Below are positions 25,060 to 33,162 of a stretch of DNA of 43,884 bases, piece by piece. Source of the stretch: Thermoplasmata archaeon. GTDB lineage: Archaea; Thermoplasmatota; Thermoplasmata; Lutacidiplasmatales; UBA184. The notes beneath the pieces were generated by a model. It was not told where the DNA came from. It worked only from the letters and a program-made list of their open reading frames with translations, and made no database searches. Made by a program: the position numbers and the translations under genes. The stretch covers positions 1-43,884 of the forward strand of contig DATKQS010000016.1 of the NCBI GenBank assembly GCA_035532555.1. Direction: 5' to 3'. Numbering within the stretch: the first letter of the stretch is position 1; every line of letters begins with the position of its first letter.

Positions 25060-26853
25060 ATGCCGCGAAGCACGCTCTCCCGCTCGCGCATCGTCGAGCT
25101 GTTGCCCCGAAAGCCCACGGAGGCGGAGCTCGAGGAGATCCTGTTCCGCTCCAAGGCCGAGATCGAGTCCCGGGACGGCGACGCCCTCACGGTCTCGGTC
25201 ACGCCCGACCGTCTCGACCTCCTCTCGGAAGGTGGCCTGGCCCTCCACGTCGCCGGAGCCACGGGCGCGGCAGCCGGCCTCCCGCCTCTATCCATCGCTC
25301 GTCGCTCCCCCGCGTTGCGGATCGAGGTGGATGGATCGGTGCGCAGGTTGCGTCCGTGGATCGCGGGCGTGCTCGTCACCGCTCCGGCCACGTCCGGGCT
25401 GGACGCCGGTACCCTGGCCGAGGCGATCCGCTTCCAGGAGGTCCTCCACGCGAGCGTCGGACGAGATCGAGCGGCCGCCAGCCTCGGGATCTACCCCGCC
25501 GACGGAATCTCCGGCCCGATCCGCTACGCCATGGAACCGATTTCCCAGGTGTCGTTTGTACCGCTCGACGGAGAATCCCCGGTGGACGCGGCGACGTTCT
25601 TCCGGAGCCATCCTCTGGCGGCCCGCTACGGCGCCTTCGGGCGCGACGGCGATCGCTGCCTGACGATGCGCGATGCGAACGGAACGATCCTGAGCCTCCC
25701 GCCCGTCCTCAATGCGCGGGGTGCCGGGGAGGCCCGCGCCGGGGATCGGACGCTGCTGTTGGAAGCCACGGGAACGCGCGCGCGGAGCGTCCAGGAGAGC
25801 CTGAGCCTCTTGCTGCTCGTGTTCGCGGCGCGCGGGTTCGCGGTTTCCGCCGTTGCCACACGCGGGCCAGGAACGTATCGGCTCGACGGCCGCACGATCT
25901 ACCACCCGCGCGCCCTCTCTCTGCCTCGAGACCTCCTCGATGCGGTCCTCGGGACCCCGTTGCCCGCCCGAGACGTCGTTCGTTTCGCGGGGCAGGCCCG
26001 CATGAGCGCCCGGGCAGCGCCGGGAGGCTGGCGGGTCCAGGCGGCGCCGTGGAGGTCCGATCTCCTCGGGCCGATCGACGCGGTCGAAGAGGTCGTGCTC
26101 GCGCGGGGGGTCGGCCCCGCGGACGCCTTGGTGCCCCCGAGCCGAACGCTCGGCGGCCGTCGCCCGGAGGTCCACTTCCGCAGAAAGTTCCTGCCTCTGT
26201 TGCTCGGCCTTGGGTACCAGCCCCTATACCATCCTGTACTCACCTCCCGCTCCTCCATCGACCGGCTCCCAGGGCTCCACGCGATCCGACTCTCGAACGC
26301 GCCCTCCGCGGAATTCGGATCGCTTCGGCCGAGCCTCTTGGTCTCGCTCCTCCAGGCATTGGGAGCGAACGTACGGTACGGCTACCCGCAGCGGATCTGC
26401 GAGCTGGGCCCCGTTCTCGAGCCGGACGCCAGAGCCGAAGCCGGCGCCCGCACGGCCTACCACGTAGCGGCCGTCCTCGCCGCCGACGGCGCCGGGTTCG
26501 CCACGGCTGCCGCCCTCGGGGAGTATCTGCTGCGATCGATCGACGTGGTGGGTGTCCGGGAGAGCGCCGAGCTCCCGGGAACCATCCCGGGCCGGGCCGC
26601 GGAGATCCACGTCGCCGGAGGCGTGGTCGCCCAGATGGGGGAACTCCACCCTCGCATACTGGAGGAGCTCCGGGTCGTCGTGCCGGCGGCGTGGATCGAA
26701 CTCGATCTCACGGCCCTCTGGCCGCTGGTCGAGGCCCCGCGCACGGCCGGAAGCCGCTCGGTAGCGGCGGGCCCCGCCCCACGGAAGCCCGGGACCGGAC
26801 GAACGAGTCCAAAGCGCGCTCCTCGTCGTCGGTCTCGCCCGCGAACCCGATAG
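25060..26853 (+). CDS. pheT: Phenylalanyl-tRNA synthetase beta subunit
   Basis: Non-catalytic partner of PheS that contributes tRNA binding and editing. The 597-residue protein has the N-terminal block TVSVTPDRLDLLSEGGLALHVAG, the B3/B4 editing-type region and a degenerate class II domain ending near MGELHPRILEELRVVVPAAWIELDL. The last 40 residues form a basic Arg/Pro-rich tail beyond the usual end. ATG 25060 directly follows the pheS stop. The 170 bp after it contain only the promoter of the peptide transporter. Confidence 0.93.
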   Translation: MPRSTLSRSRIVELLPRKPTEAELEEILFRSKAEIESRDGDALTVSVTPDRLDLLSEGGLALHVAGATGAAAGLPPLSIARRSPALRIEVDGSVRRLRPWIAGVLVTAPATSGLDAGTLAEAIRFQEVLHASVGRDRAAASLGIYPADGISGPIRYAMEPISQVSFVPLDGESPVDAATFFRSHPLAARYGAFGRDGDRCLTMRDANGTILSLPPVLNARGAGEARAGDRTLLLEATGTRARSVQESLSLLLLVFAARGFAVSAVATRGPGTYRLDGRTIYHPRALSLPRDLLDAVLGTPLPARDVVRFAGQARMSARAAPGGWRVQAAPWRSDLLGPIDAVEEVVLARGVGPADALVPPSRTLGGRRPEVHFRRKFLPLLLGLGYQPLYHPVLTSRSSIDRLPGLHAIRLSNAPSAEFGSLRPSLLVSLLQALGANVRYGYPQRICELGPVLEPDARAEAGARTAYHVAAVLAADGAGFATAAALGEYLLRSIDVVGVRESAELPGTIPGRAAEIHVAGGVVAQMGELHPRILEELRVVVPAAWIELDLTALWPLVEAPRTAGSRSVAAGPAPRKPGTGRTSPKRAPRRRSRPRTR

Positions 26854-26977
26854 TCGGGTGCGCGAGCCTCAAGGCGAGAGACGCCGGAGAGGCGGACGGT
26901 CGATAGGCGCGTGGGAAACCCAACTCTCAGTCGTTACTTGGAATCCGGAGTGCGCCGACGCGCTGAATTCTTCGAAT

Positions 26978-26986
26978 ACATAAATA
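26978..26986 (+). promoter_or_regulatory. TATA box of the peptide ABC transporter operon
   Basis: ACATAAATA stands in an AT-rich patch in the 26854-27023 gap. It predicts a transcription start near 27008, leaving a leader of about 16 nt to ATG 27024, or about 31 nt to ATG 27039, which is preceded by GGAG. Confidence 0.65.
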
Positions 26987-27023
26987 CCGGGACCGCTGTC
27001 GATGAGTTATCCCGTGGCACGGG

Positions 27024-28286
27024 ATGGAGCGGACACCGATGCGGATGTGGGTGTACGTCGTGCGTCGCGTGGCCCTTCTCGTGCCGGTCATCATCGGGGT
27101 GATGACGATCACCTTCCTCCTCGTCACGGCCCTCGGTCCGCAGCAACAGTTGTATTCGGCGTTCGGGCCGCCCCCGATCCACGGGACGATCCATTCGTAC
27201 AACCCGACGATCCCCTGCAGCGAGATCACGCCCGGCGCGAACGGGACCTGCGCCAACCCGCTCTGGAACGAGCTCGCGCCGAAGTTAGGACTCAACCAAC
27301 CTATCTTCGTGCAATGGGGATTCTACATCTATCGTAGTTTCACCTTCCAATGGGGCCTCGTATCGAACTTTAGCGAAACGCAAGGGCCGCTCTCGGCGTT
27401 CATCCACGGTCAGTCGGTGTCCACGGTGCTCGCCCAGCTCCTCCCGTACACCCTCGAGCTCGCGATCTTCTCGCTCATCATCATCCTGGCCGTCGCCGTA
27501 CCGTTAGGGAACCTTTCCGCCGTCTACCGGAATCGTCCGGTCGATCAGGCGTCTCGCGTCCTGTCGTTCTCGGGGTTCGCCTTACCAGCGTTCCTGTTAG
27601 CGACGCTCCTCGTCCTTGCCGTGGTCCTCGTCTTAGGGACCAGCACGCTCGTGCACACCCCCTGGTGCCCGGGAGGGGAGACGTCGTACTCCGAGATCAC
27701 CGGCTCCTGGCCTACCCCATTGGGATGCGGGGCTCCCGGGGGTGGAGGACCCATCTCGAACTTCTACTACCCCACCTGGCTCACCTACGGGATCGTCAGT
27801 CATCCGACGGGCTTCCCGACGGTCGACGCGATGATCCACGGCAACTGGTGGCTGGCGTTCGACACGATCCTGCGGATGGTACTGCCCGCGATCGTGATCG
27901 CCTTCGGTTCGATCGCGATCCTCCTGCGGTTCGTGCGCAACAGCATGCTCGAAGTGATGAACCTCGACTTCGTGCGCACGGCCCGCGCGAAGGGGGTCCC
28001 CGAGTCGACGGTCGTCAAGCGTCACGCGGGACGCAACTCGCTCAACGTCACGATCACCGTCTTGGGCCTGACCTTCGCCTTCTTCATCGGGGGCTTTCCC
28101 ATCATCGAGGACGTCTTCCAGCTCAACGGAGTCGGCTACATCCTCGCCTTGTCGGTGCTCCCGGGCCAGGAGGACTTCGCTCTCATCTTCGGCTCGACAC
28201 TGCTGTTCACGTTCCTCGTCGTCGCGGCCAACATCATCGTCGACGTGCTGTACGCCTACCTGGACCCCCGGGTACGGCTGGGGTGA
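27024..28286 (+). CDS. Peptide ABC transporter permease, DppB type
   Basis: The 420-residue protein is an inner-membrane permease. Helix 1 lies at about 15-37 and is followed by a long extracellular loop, then five more helices. The cytoplasmic coupling (EAA) loop reads DFVRTARAKGVPESTVVKRH. The C-terminal LDPRVRLG is typical of the DppB family. A second extracellular insertion (about residues 210-260, with Cys residues) is longer than in bacterial DppB. ATG 27024 was used; ATG 27039 has a better ribosome binding site and would remove 5 residues. Confidence 0.92.
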   Translation: MERTPMRMWVYVVRRVALLVPVIIGVMTITFLLVTALGPQQQLYSAFGPPPIHGTIHSYNPTIPCSEITPGANGTCANPLWNELAPKLGLNQPIFVQWGFYIYRSFTFQWGLVSNFSETQGPLSAFIHGQSVSTVLAQLLPYTLELAIFSLIIILAVAVPLGNLSAVYRNRPVDQASRVLSFSGFALPAFLLATLLVLAVVLVLGTSTLVHTPWCPGGETSYSEITGSWPTPLGCGAPGGGGPISNFYYPTWLTYGIVSHPTGFPTVDAMIHGNWWLAFDTILRMVLPAIVIAFGSIAILLRFVRNSMLEVMNLDFVRTARAKGVPESTVVKRHAGRNSLNVTITVLGLTFAFFIGGFPIIEDVFQLNGVGYILALSVLPGQEDFALIFGSTLLFTFLVVAANIIVDVLYAYLDPRVRLG

Positions 28287-28292
28287 GGATCG

Positions 28293-29408
28293 ATGGCGAG
28301 CGCTCCCCCTCCATCTCCCGTCTCCTCGGGCCGCCGGCCGAGCCCCCGCATCGCCCAGTACAAGCGGACGTGGTTTTTCCTGCGCCGCAACACGCTCGCG
28401 CTCGTCGGTCTCGGGATCCTGATCTTCCTGATCGCCATGGCCCTCTACGCGCTGACGCTGCCGATCCCCTGGAACCAGATGGACGGTTACTGCGGGGTCC
28501 ACCTGCCCGGGTGCACCTACGTTTGCACCACCCCGCCCTCGCCTCCCGGGCCGAATTGCTATGCCGTGAACCAGAACTTCCCGTCGTTCATCCCCCCCAC
28601 GCTTTCGACCGCCGGTGGGACCCTTACCGCGGGACAGTTACCGCTCGGTTCGTTATCGCAGACCCCGTACTCCCAAATCTACTACAATACGCTCAGCGGG
28701 ATTCTTAGAGGGGCGGATTGGTCGCTCGTCATCGCCTTCTCGATCGTCGTGTCGGGGGCCCTGATCGGCCTGATGGTCGGAGCCATCGCCGGGTTCTGGG
28801 GAGGCGCGGTGGACGAGGCCCTGATGCGGCTCGTCGACATCTTCTTATCGATTCCCGTAATCTTATTCGTCATCATCACGGTCTCGGTCTTTTCTCAATT
28901 CACCATTCCCGGGTTGAGCCCCTTCAGCTCTCGGATGCTGTTACTGATTCTCGCGTTCATCGTGGTCTGGTGGCCGTTCTACGCGCGTATCGTCCGCGGC
29001 CAGGTTCTCGTGGTGCGGGAACAGAAGTATGTCGAAGCGGCCCGGGCGAGCGGAGCAAAGAAGGGCCGTATCGTCGCGCGCCACGTGATCCCGAACAGCG
29101 TGTACCCCGTCTTCATCCAGATGTCGCTGGACGTGGGGACGGTGCCGTTGCTCGTCGGTGCGCTCGCGTTCCTCGGCTTCAACCTCTTTGGTCTCTCCTC
29201 GAGCGAGGTCCTACCGGAGTGGGGCTCCCTGTCCGCGTTCTCGGTCAACCAGTTCGACGCGGTCTTCGGGGCCTGCTCGGTCGGGGTGTGCGTGCTCCCC
29301 TGGTGGCAGATCCTCTTCCCCGGCCTCATGCTCTTCCTATTCGCCATCAGCGTGAACTTCTTCGCCGACGGACTGCGCGACGCGCTCGACCCCAGGTTGC
29401 GGAGGTAG
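28293..29408 (+). CDS. Peptide ABC transporter permease, DppC type
   Basis: The 371-residue partner permease has an N-terminal cytoplasmic segment, helix 1 (about 33-54), an extracellular loop containing several Cys and Pro residues, and five further helices. The EAA loop is KYVEAARASGAKKGRIVARH and the C terminus ADGLRDALDPRLR is typical of DppC. ATG 28293 follows GGTGAGG and starts 6 bp after dppB. Two Cys-containing external loops suggest disulfides outside the cell (inference). Confidence 0.92.
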   Translation: MASAPPPSPVSSGRRPSPRIAQYKRTWFFLRRNTLALVGLGILIFLIAMALYALTLPIPWNQMDGYCGVHLPGCTYVCTTPPSPPGPNCYAVNQNFPSFIPPTLSTAGGTLTAGQLPLGSLSQTPYSQIYYNTLSGILRGADWSLVIAFSIVVSGALIGLMVGAIAGFWGGAVDEALMRLVDIFLSIPVILFVIITVSVFSQFTIPGLSPFSSRMLLLILAFIVVWWPFYARIVRGQVLVVREQKYVEAARASGAKKGRIVARHVIPNSVYPVFIQMSLDVGTVPLLVGALAFLGFNLFGLSSSEVLPEWGSLSAFSVNQFDAVFGACSVGVCVLPWWQILFPGLMLFLFAISVNFFADGLRDALDPRLRR

Positions 29409-29418
29409 GAAGCGGACG

Positions 29419-31044
29419 ATGACGGCCATCAGCCGCCCGCCGACCTCGGCGGTGGAACGATCGGTTCCTTCGGCCTCCTCGGCGTCCCCCGAGGCCCTGG
29501 CGAGCGCCCCGACCCCGATCCGCGACGTGAATGAGGTCCTGGTCCTGAAGGACCTGCGCACCTTCTTCTTCACCTACGATGGCGTCGTCCGGGCGATCGA
29601 CGGGGTTTCCTTCAAGATCCGTCGAGGGGAGACCCTCGGGCTCGTCGGTGAGACCGGTTGCGGCAAGAGCGTGACGGCGTTCTCGATCACGCGGCTCATC
29701 CCGGACCCGCCGGGGCGGATCCTCGAAGGGGAGATCTGGTACCGCGGAGCGAACATGCTCTGGGGACTCGAGCGGGAGGCGAGCTACCGGGTCAACCCGA
29801 GGACCCAGCAGATCAAGATCAAACGGCGGTTCCGCCGGATCAAAGAAGCGAACGACCGGATGGCCGCGGTGCGCGGCAGCGGCATCGGGATGATCTTCCA
29901 GGAGCCGAGCCAGGCGATGAACCCGATCTTCTCGGTCGGTGACCAGGTCGGAGAGGCCCTGCTCCTCCATCGCGGCGTCGAAATCATCGACAGCCTCCTC
30001 GCCGCGAAGCCGGACGCCGAGGGGATCCGGCCGGCGATCGACGCGATCGTGGCGGCCCATGCGGCGAAGACGCCGGGAGAATTGCGCGCGACGACCCGAC
30101 GGCTCGGAGAGATCGTGGGATCCCCCTCAATCGCGACGCAGGCCTACTACCTCGCCCGCGGGGCCGAAGGCGGATCGGCCGGCGATCTTGCCACGGACAT
30201 CGAGCGCTCGATCCGGCGGCTGAAGCTCTCCGGCCTCGAGCGGAACTATCTCGCGCATCGCCGCCGGCTGATGGTGCTCGACCGGCAGCGGAACCGGGAG
30301 TACATGGAGGAGATGCGGGCGCAGGCGACGCGCGGTTCGACGCGCGCCGCGATCCAGCGCCGGCGCCGCACCGAGCGCTACTCGCACTTCTACTACGGGC
30401 TCTGGGGGTTCCGCTCCCGGGTCGGACGCGCGCTCAAGAACGAGATGTTCTGGCGAGTGGTCGCGCATCTTGAAGGCGTCACGATCGCGAACCCGGTCCA
30501 GGTCGCGCGAGGCTATCCGCACGAGCTCTCCGGAGGGATGCTGCAGCGGGTGATGATCGCGATGGCCCTGTGCGCGGAACCGGATCTGCTCATCGCCGAC
30601 GAACCGACGACCGCGCTCGACGTGACGATCCAGGCCCAGATCCTCGAGCTCATGCGCGACCTGAAGGATCGGGTCGGCACGGCGATCATGCTGATCACCC
30701 ACGACCTCGCGATCATCGCGGAGGTCGCCGACCGCGTCTGCGTCATGTACGCGGGCCAGATCGTCGAGACCGGCCTCGTCCGCGACATCTTCAGCCGCCC
30801 GCTGCATCCGTACGCCCAGGGGCTCCTCGCGTCGATCCCCCGCCTCGATCAGCCGGACAAGGAGCTCGCTTCGATCCCCGGCTCGGTCCCGAACCTGATC
30901 CATCCGCCCGAGGGCTGCCGCTTCCACCCGCGCTGCCCGTACGCGATGCCGATCTGCAAGGAGAAGAGGCCCCCGACCACGGTCGAAGGACCAGGTCACA
31001 CCGTCGCGTGCTTTTTATACGAGGGACCAGTCGCGGCGGACTAG
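29419..31044 (+). CDS. Peptide ABC transporter ATPase, DppD type, with large helical insertion
   Basis: ATP-binding subunit that powers peptide uptake. The 541-residue protein has Walker A GETGCGKS (77-84), Q-loop QEPSQAMNP (161-169), signature LSGGMLQR (370-377), Walker B DLLIADEP (389-396), and the C-terminal [15 protein letters not shown] Fe-S/oligopeptide domain. Usual length is about 330. The excess is an Arg-rich, mostly helical segment of roughly 145 residues (about 190-345) between the Q-loop and the signature, plus about 25 residues near 115-148. A 40-residue Ser/Ala/Pro leader precedes the core. Confidence 0.92.
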   Translation: MTAISRPPTSAVERSVPSASSASPEALASAPTPIRDVNEVLVLKDLRTFFFTYDGVVRAIDGVSFKIRRGETLGLVGETGCGKSVTAFSITRLIPDPPGRILEGEIWYRGANMLWGLEREASYRVNPRTQQIKIKRRFRRIKEANDRMAAVRGSGIGMIFQEPSQAMNPIFSVGDQVGEALLLHRGVEIIDSLLAAKPDAEGIRPAIDAIVAAHAAKTPGELRATTRRLGEIVGSPSIATQAYYLARGAEGGSAGDLATDIERSIRRLKLSGLERNYLAHRRRLMVLDRQRNREYMEEMRAQATRGSTRAAIQRRRRTERYSHFYYGLWGFRSRVGRALKNEMFWRVVAHLEGVTIANPVQVARGYPHELSGGMLQRVMIAMALCAEPDLLIADEPTTALDVTIQAQILELMRDLKDRVGTAIMLITHDLAIIAEVADRVCVMYAGQIVETGLVRDIFSRPLHPYAQGLLASIPRLDQPDKELASIPGSVPNLIHPPEGCRFHPRCPYAMPICKEKRPPTTVEGPGHTVACFLYEGPVAAD

Positions 31045-31053
31045 GGAAGTCCT

Positions 31054-32271
31054 TTGCTGCCGAGCGGCGACGATCGAAACGAATCGCCGGTCGTTATCTC
31101 GGCCCGCCGGGTCCGAAAATACTTCCCGATCCGCGGCGGACTTTTCTCGACGCACATCGGGGATGTGCGTGCGGTCGATGGGGTCACGTTCAACGTCCGG
31201 GAGGGCGAGACCGTCGGCCTCGTCGGCGAGTCCGGGTGCGGCAAGACGACGGTCGGACGCCTGTTGCTCCGCCTGATCGAAGCGACCTCCGGTCACGTGT
31301 ACTACCGTCCTCCACCCCAGATCGACAGCCAGCTCGACGGGCTCTACGCCCGGCTCTCGCGCTCCGAACTGGGTCGCCGCGCCGGGGCGAAGCGGGGAAC
31401 GCTCGCACCGGATGCGTCGGCCGCGCTCGAAGAGCTCGACGAGCTCGCCGACCAGTACTCGATCAACCGGATGGGAGCGGCGCGGCTCCGAGACCTGCGC
31501 GGCAAGCTCCAGATCGTCTTCCAGGACCCGTTCAGTTCGCTGAGCCCGCGCATGCTCGTGCGCGACATCATCGCCGAGCCGCTCGAGATCCATCACTCGG
31601 GCAACCGGCGGGAACGGCAGCGGCGCGTCACCGAGCTTCTCGGGGAGGTCGGACTGAACCCGGAGCACGAGTGGCGTTTCCCCCACGAGTTCTCCGGGGG
31701 GCAGCGTCAACGGATCGGGATCGCTCGGGCCCTCGCGCTGCGGCCGGAGTTCATCGTTCTCGACGAGCCGACGAGCGCGCTCGATGTCTCGGTGCAGGCG
31801 CAGATCCTCGGCATCCTGAAGAAGCTCCAGTCGGAGCACCGGCTCGCCTACCTGTTCATCTCCCACCACCTTTCCGTCGTGCGAGCGATCAGCCACCGCG
31901 TCGTCGTCATGTACCTCGGCAAGGCCGTCGAGCAGGCGTCGACCGAGCGGCTGTTCTCCGAGCCGCTCCACCCGTACACGCAGGCCCTTCTGTCGGCCAT
32001 CCCGATCCCGGACCCCACCCTCAAGCGCGAGCGGATCGTGCTGGCCGGTGACGTCCCGAACCCGGCCGCGCCCCCGCCCGGCTGCACCTTCCACACCCGT
32101 TGCCCGGCCGTGATGCCCGTCTGCTCGAAGATCGAGCCCCCCCTGCTCGAGGTCCGGCCCCAGCACTGGGTCGCCTGCCATCTCTACCCCACTTCGATAC
32201 GGGGCGAGAGCGTGACGCCGCCCGAGGAAGCGGCGAGCTCCGGCGGCGAGGCCCCAGCCCCTCCGGCCTAG
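31054..32271 (+). CDS. Peptide ABC transporter ATPase, DppF type
   Basis: Second ATPase of the transporter, 405 residues. It has RKYFPIRGG, Walker [10 protein letters not shown] (58-66), Q-loop [10 protein letters not shown], signature FSGGQRQR, Walker B EFIVLDEP and the C-terminal [14 protein letters not shown] domain. About 60 extra residues (about 85-148) lie between Walker A and the Q-loop compared with typical DppF. The TTG at 31054 is used as start because no ATG or GTG precedes the conserved N terminus in this frame. It follows dppD by 9 bp. Confidence 0.9.
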   Translation: MLPSGDDRNESPVVISARRVRKYFPIRGGLFSTHIGDVRAVDGVTFNVREGETVGLVGESGCGKTTVGRLLLRLIEATSGHVYYRPPPQIDSQLDGLYARLSRSELGRRAGAKRGTLAPDASAALEELDELADQYSINRMGAARLRDLRGKLQIVFQDPFSSLSPRMLVRDIIAEPLEIHHSGNRRERQRRVTELLGEVGLNPEHEWRFPHEFSGGQRQRIGIARALALRPEFIVLDEPTSALDVSVQAQILGILKKLQSEHRLAYLFISHHLSVVRAISHRVVVMYLGKAVEQASTERLFSEPLHPYTQALLSAIPIPDPTLKRERIVLAGDVPNPAAPPPGCTFHTRCPAVMPVCSKIEPPLLEVRPQHWVACHLYPTSIRGESVTPPEEAASSGGEAPAPPA

Positions 32272-32287
32272 AGAGGGAAGCGCGGCG

Positions 32288-32758
32288 ATGTCGCCGATCC
32301 TCGATCCGCCGGGTCCTGCCGAGTCTCCTCCCCTCCCCCAAAGCGGGATGGACGCCCCGTACCGGGCCCAGCTCGACCGGGTCGCCCAGGAGAAGCAGGC
32401 GGCGTTGGCGGAACCCGGCCTCTCTTGGCGTGACTGGCTGTACTTCTCGGCATTCAAGTGGTGGCTCGCGATCGCCTTGCTTGCGGTGGACGGGTGGATC
32501 GTCGGGTACTGGATCGAGGTTCCGAACGTCTACGGGCTCGCGGCCTCGCTTGCCCTGGCCCTCTATCTCGAGTTCGTTCTGTATCAGTATCTCTGGTACC
32601 GCCCTGAACCGAGGGAACGAGCGCCGAAGGGAGGGTTCCGCCCCAGTTGGCACCGCCCGGTCGAGTTCGGTCGCTGGACCCCGGAGCGCCGCCTAGCAGC
32701 GGAAGGGCATCCGGCGTACGATCCTTCGGGCGGCCCGGACCCCCGAGAGTTCCTGTAA
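32288..32758 (+). CDS. Small membrane protein at the end of the peptide-transporter ATPase genes
   Basis: Not recognised. The 156-residue protein has a cytoplasmic-looking, Pro-rich N-terminal segment, two hydrophobic helices (about 56-76 and 80-101), then a charged, aromatic tail rich in Trp and Pro. It begins 16 bp after dppF and is probably in the same operon. A role in transporter assembly is possible but only guessed from position. Confidence 0.7.
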   Translation: MSPILDPPGPAESPPLPQSGMDAPYRAQLDRVAQEKQAALAEPGLSWRDWLYFSAFKWWLAIALLAVDGWIVGYWIEVPNVYGLAASLALALYLEFVLYQYLWYRPEPRERAPKGGFRPSWHRPVEFGRWTPERRLAAEGHPAYDPSGGPDPREFL

Positions 32759-33086
32759 GCGGGGACTTGCGGCATCGCATCCAGCGTGGAAGGGCCCGAC
32801 TTCTCCCGAGGCATCTCGACCTTTCGAGGACCGTACTCTCATCGGGCACGCGCAAGGGCCGAACGCATTCCCGCTGGCCCCACCTCTCGAGCATCCAGGC
32901 CGGTCGACAGCTGCCTCGCTCCCGCCCAACTCATCTGTAGACGGGGGCAGGGGAGATCGAGAACTGAGGCGCTCCTCGATAATCGTCGGTTGGCCCTCGC
33001 GCGGGTTCGATTCCCTCCCCGCTTCGGGCGCCTCCCGAACCTGCGGGGTGGACACGGGATGGGGGCTTCCAATCCATGGCCAAACT
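32759..33086 (+). other. Gene-poor gap before the binding-protein gene
   Basis: No convincing gene is seen on either strand. The only local landmark is GCGGGTTCGATTCCC at 33001-33015, which resembles a tRNA T arm but lacks the matching arms. The promoter of the next gene begins at 33087. Confidence 0.5.
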
Positions 33087-33095
33087 AAAGTATAT
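33087..33095 (+). promoter_or_regulatory. TATA box of the peptide-binding protein gene
   Basis: AAAGTATAT lies within ACTAAAGTATATG. Transcription would start near 33115-33119, downstream of the ATG at 33109. The binding protein is therefore probably translated from GTG 33163, which has GGAAGGTGT at 33149-33157. The gene has its own promoter apart from the permease/ATPase operon. Confidence 0.65.
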
Positions 33096-33162
33096 GTAGG
33101 ATGGACGAATGGGTTCTTCTGCCCCCGAAGGTGACGCGGGGCGATTTAGGAAGGTGTCAAAA

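Noticed and set aside
33001-33017. tRNA T-arm-like sequence GCGGGTTCGATTCCCTC in the gap before the binding-protein gene
   Set aside because: No acceptor, D or anticodon arms can be paired at the right distance, the T stem has a mismatch, and bases 8-9 are wrong. It is at most a degraded remnant.
33109-33162. ATG 33109 as start of the peptide-binding protein
   Set aside because: The TATA box predicts transcription beginning after this ATG, and GTG 33163 has a ribosome binding site and begins a normal signal sequence.
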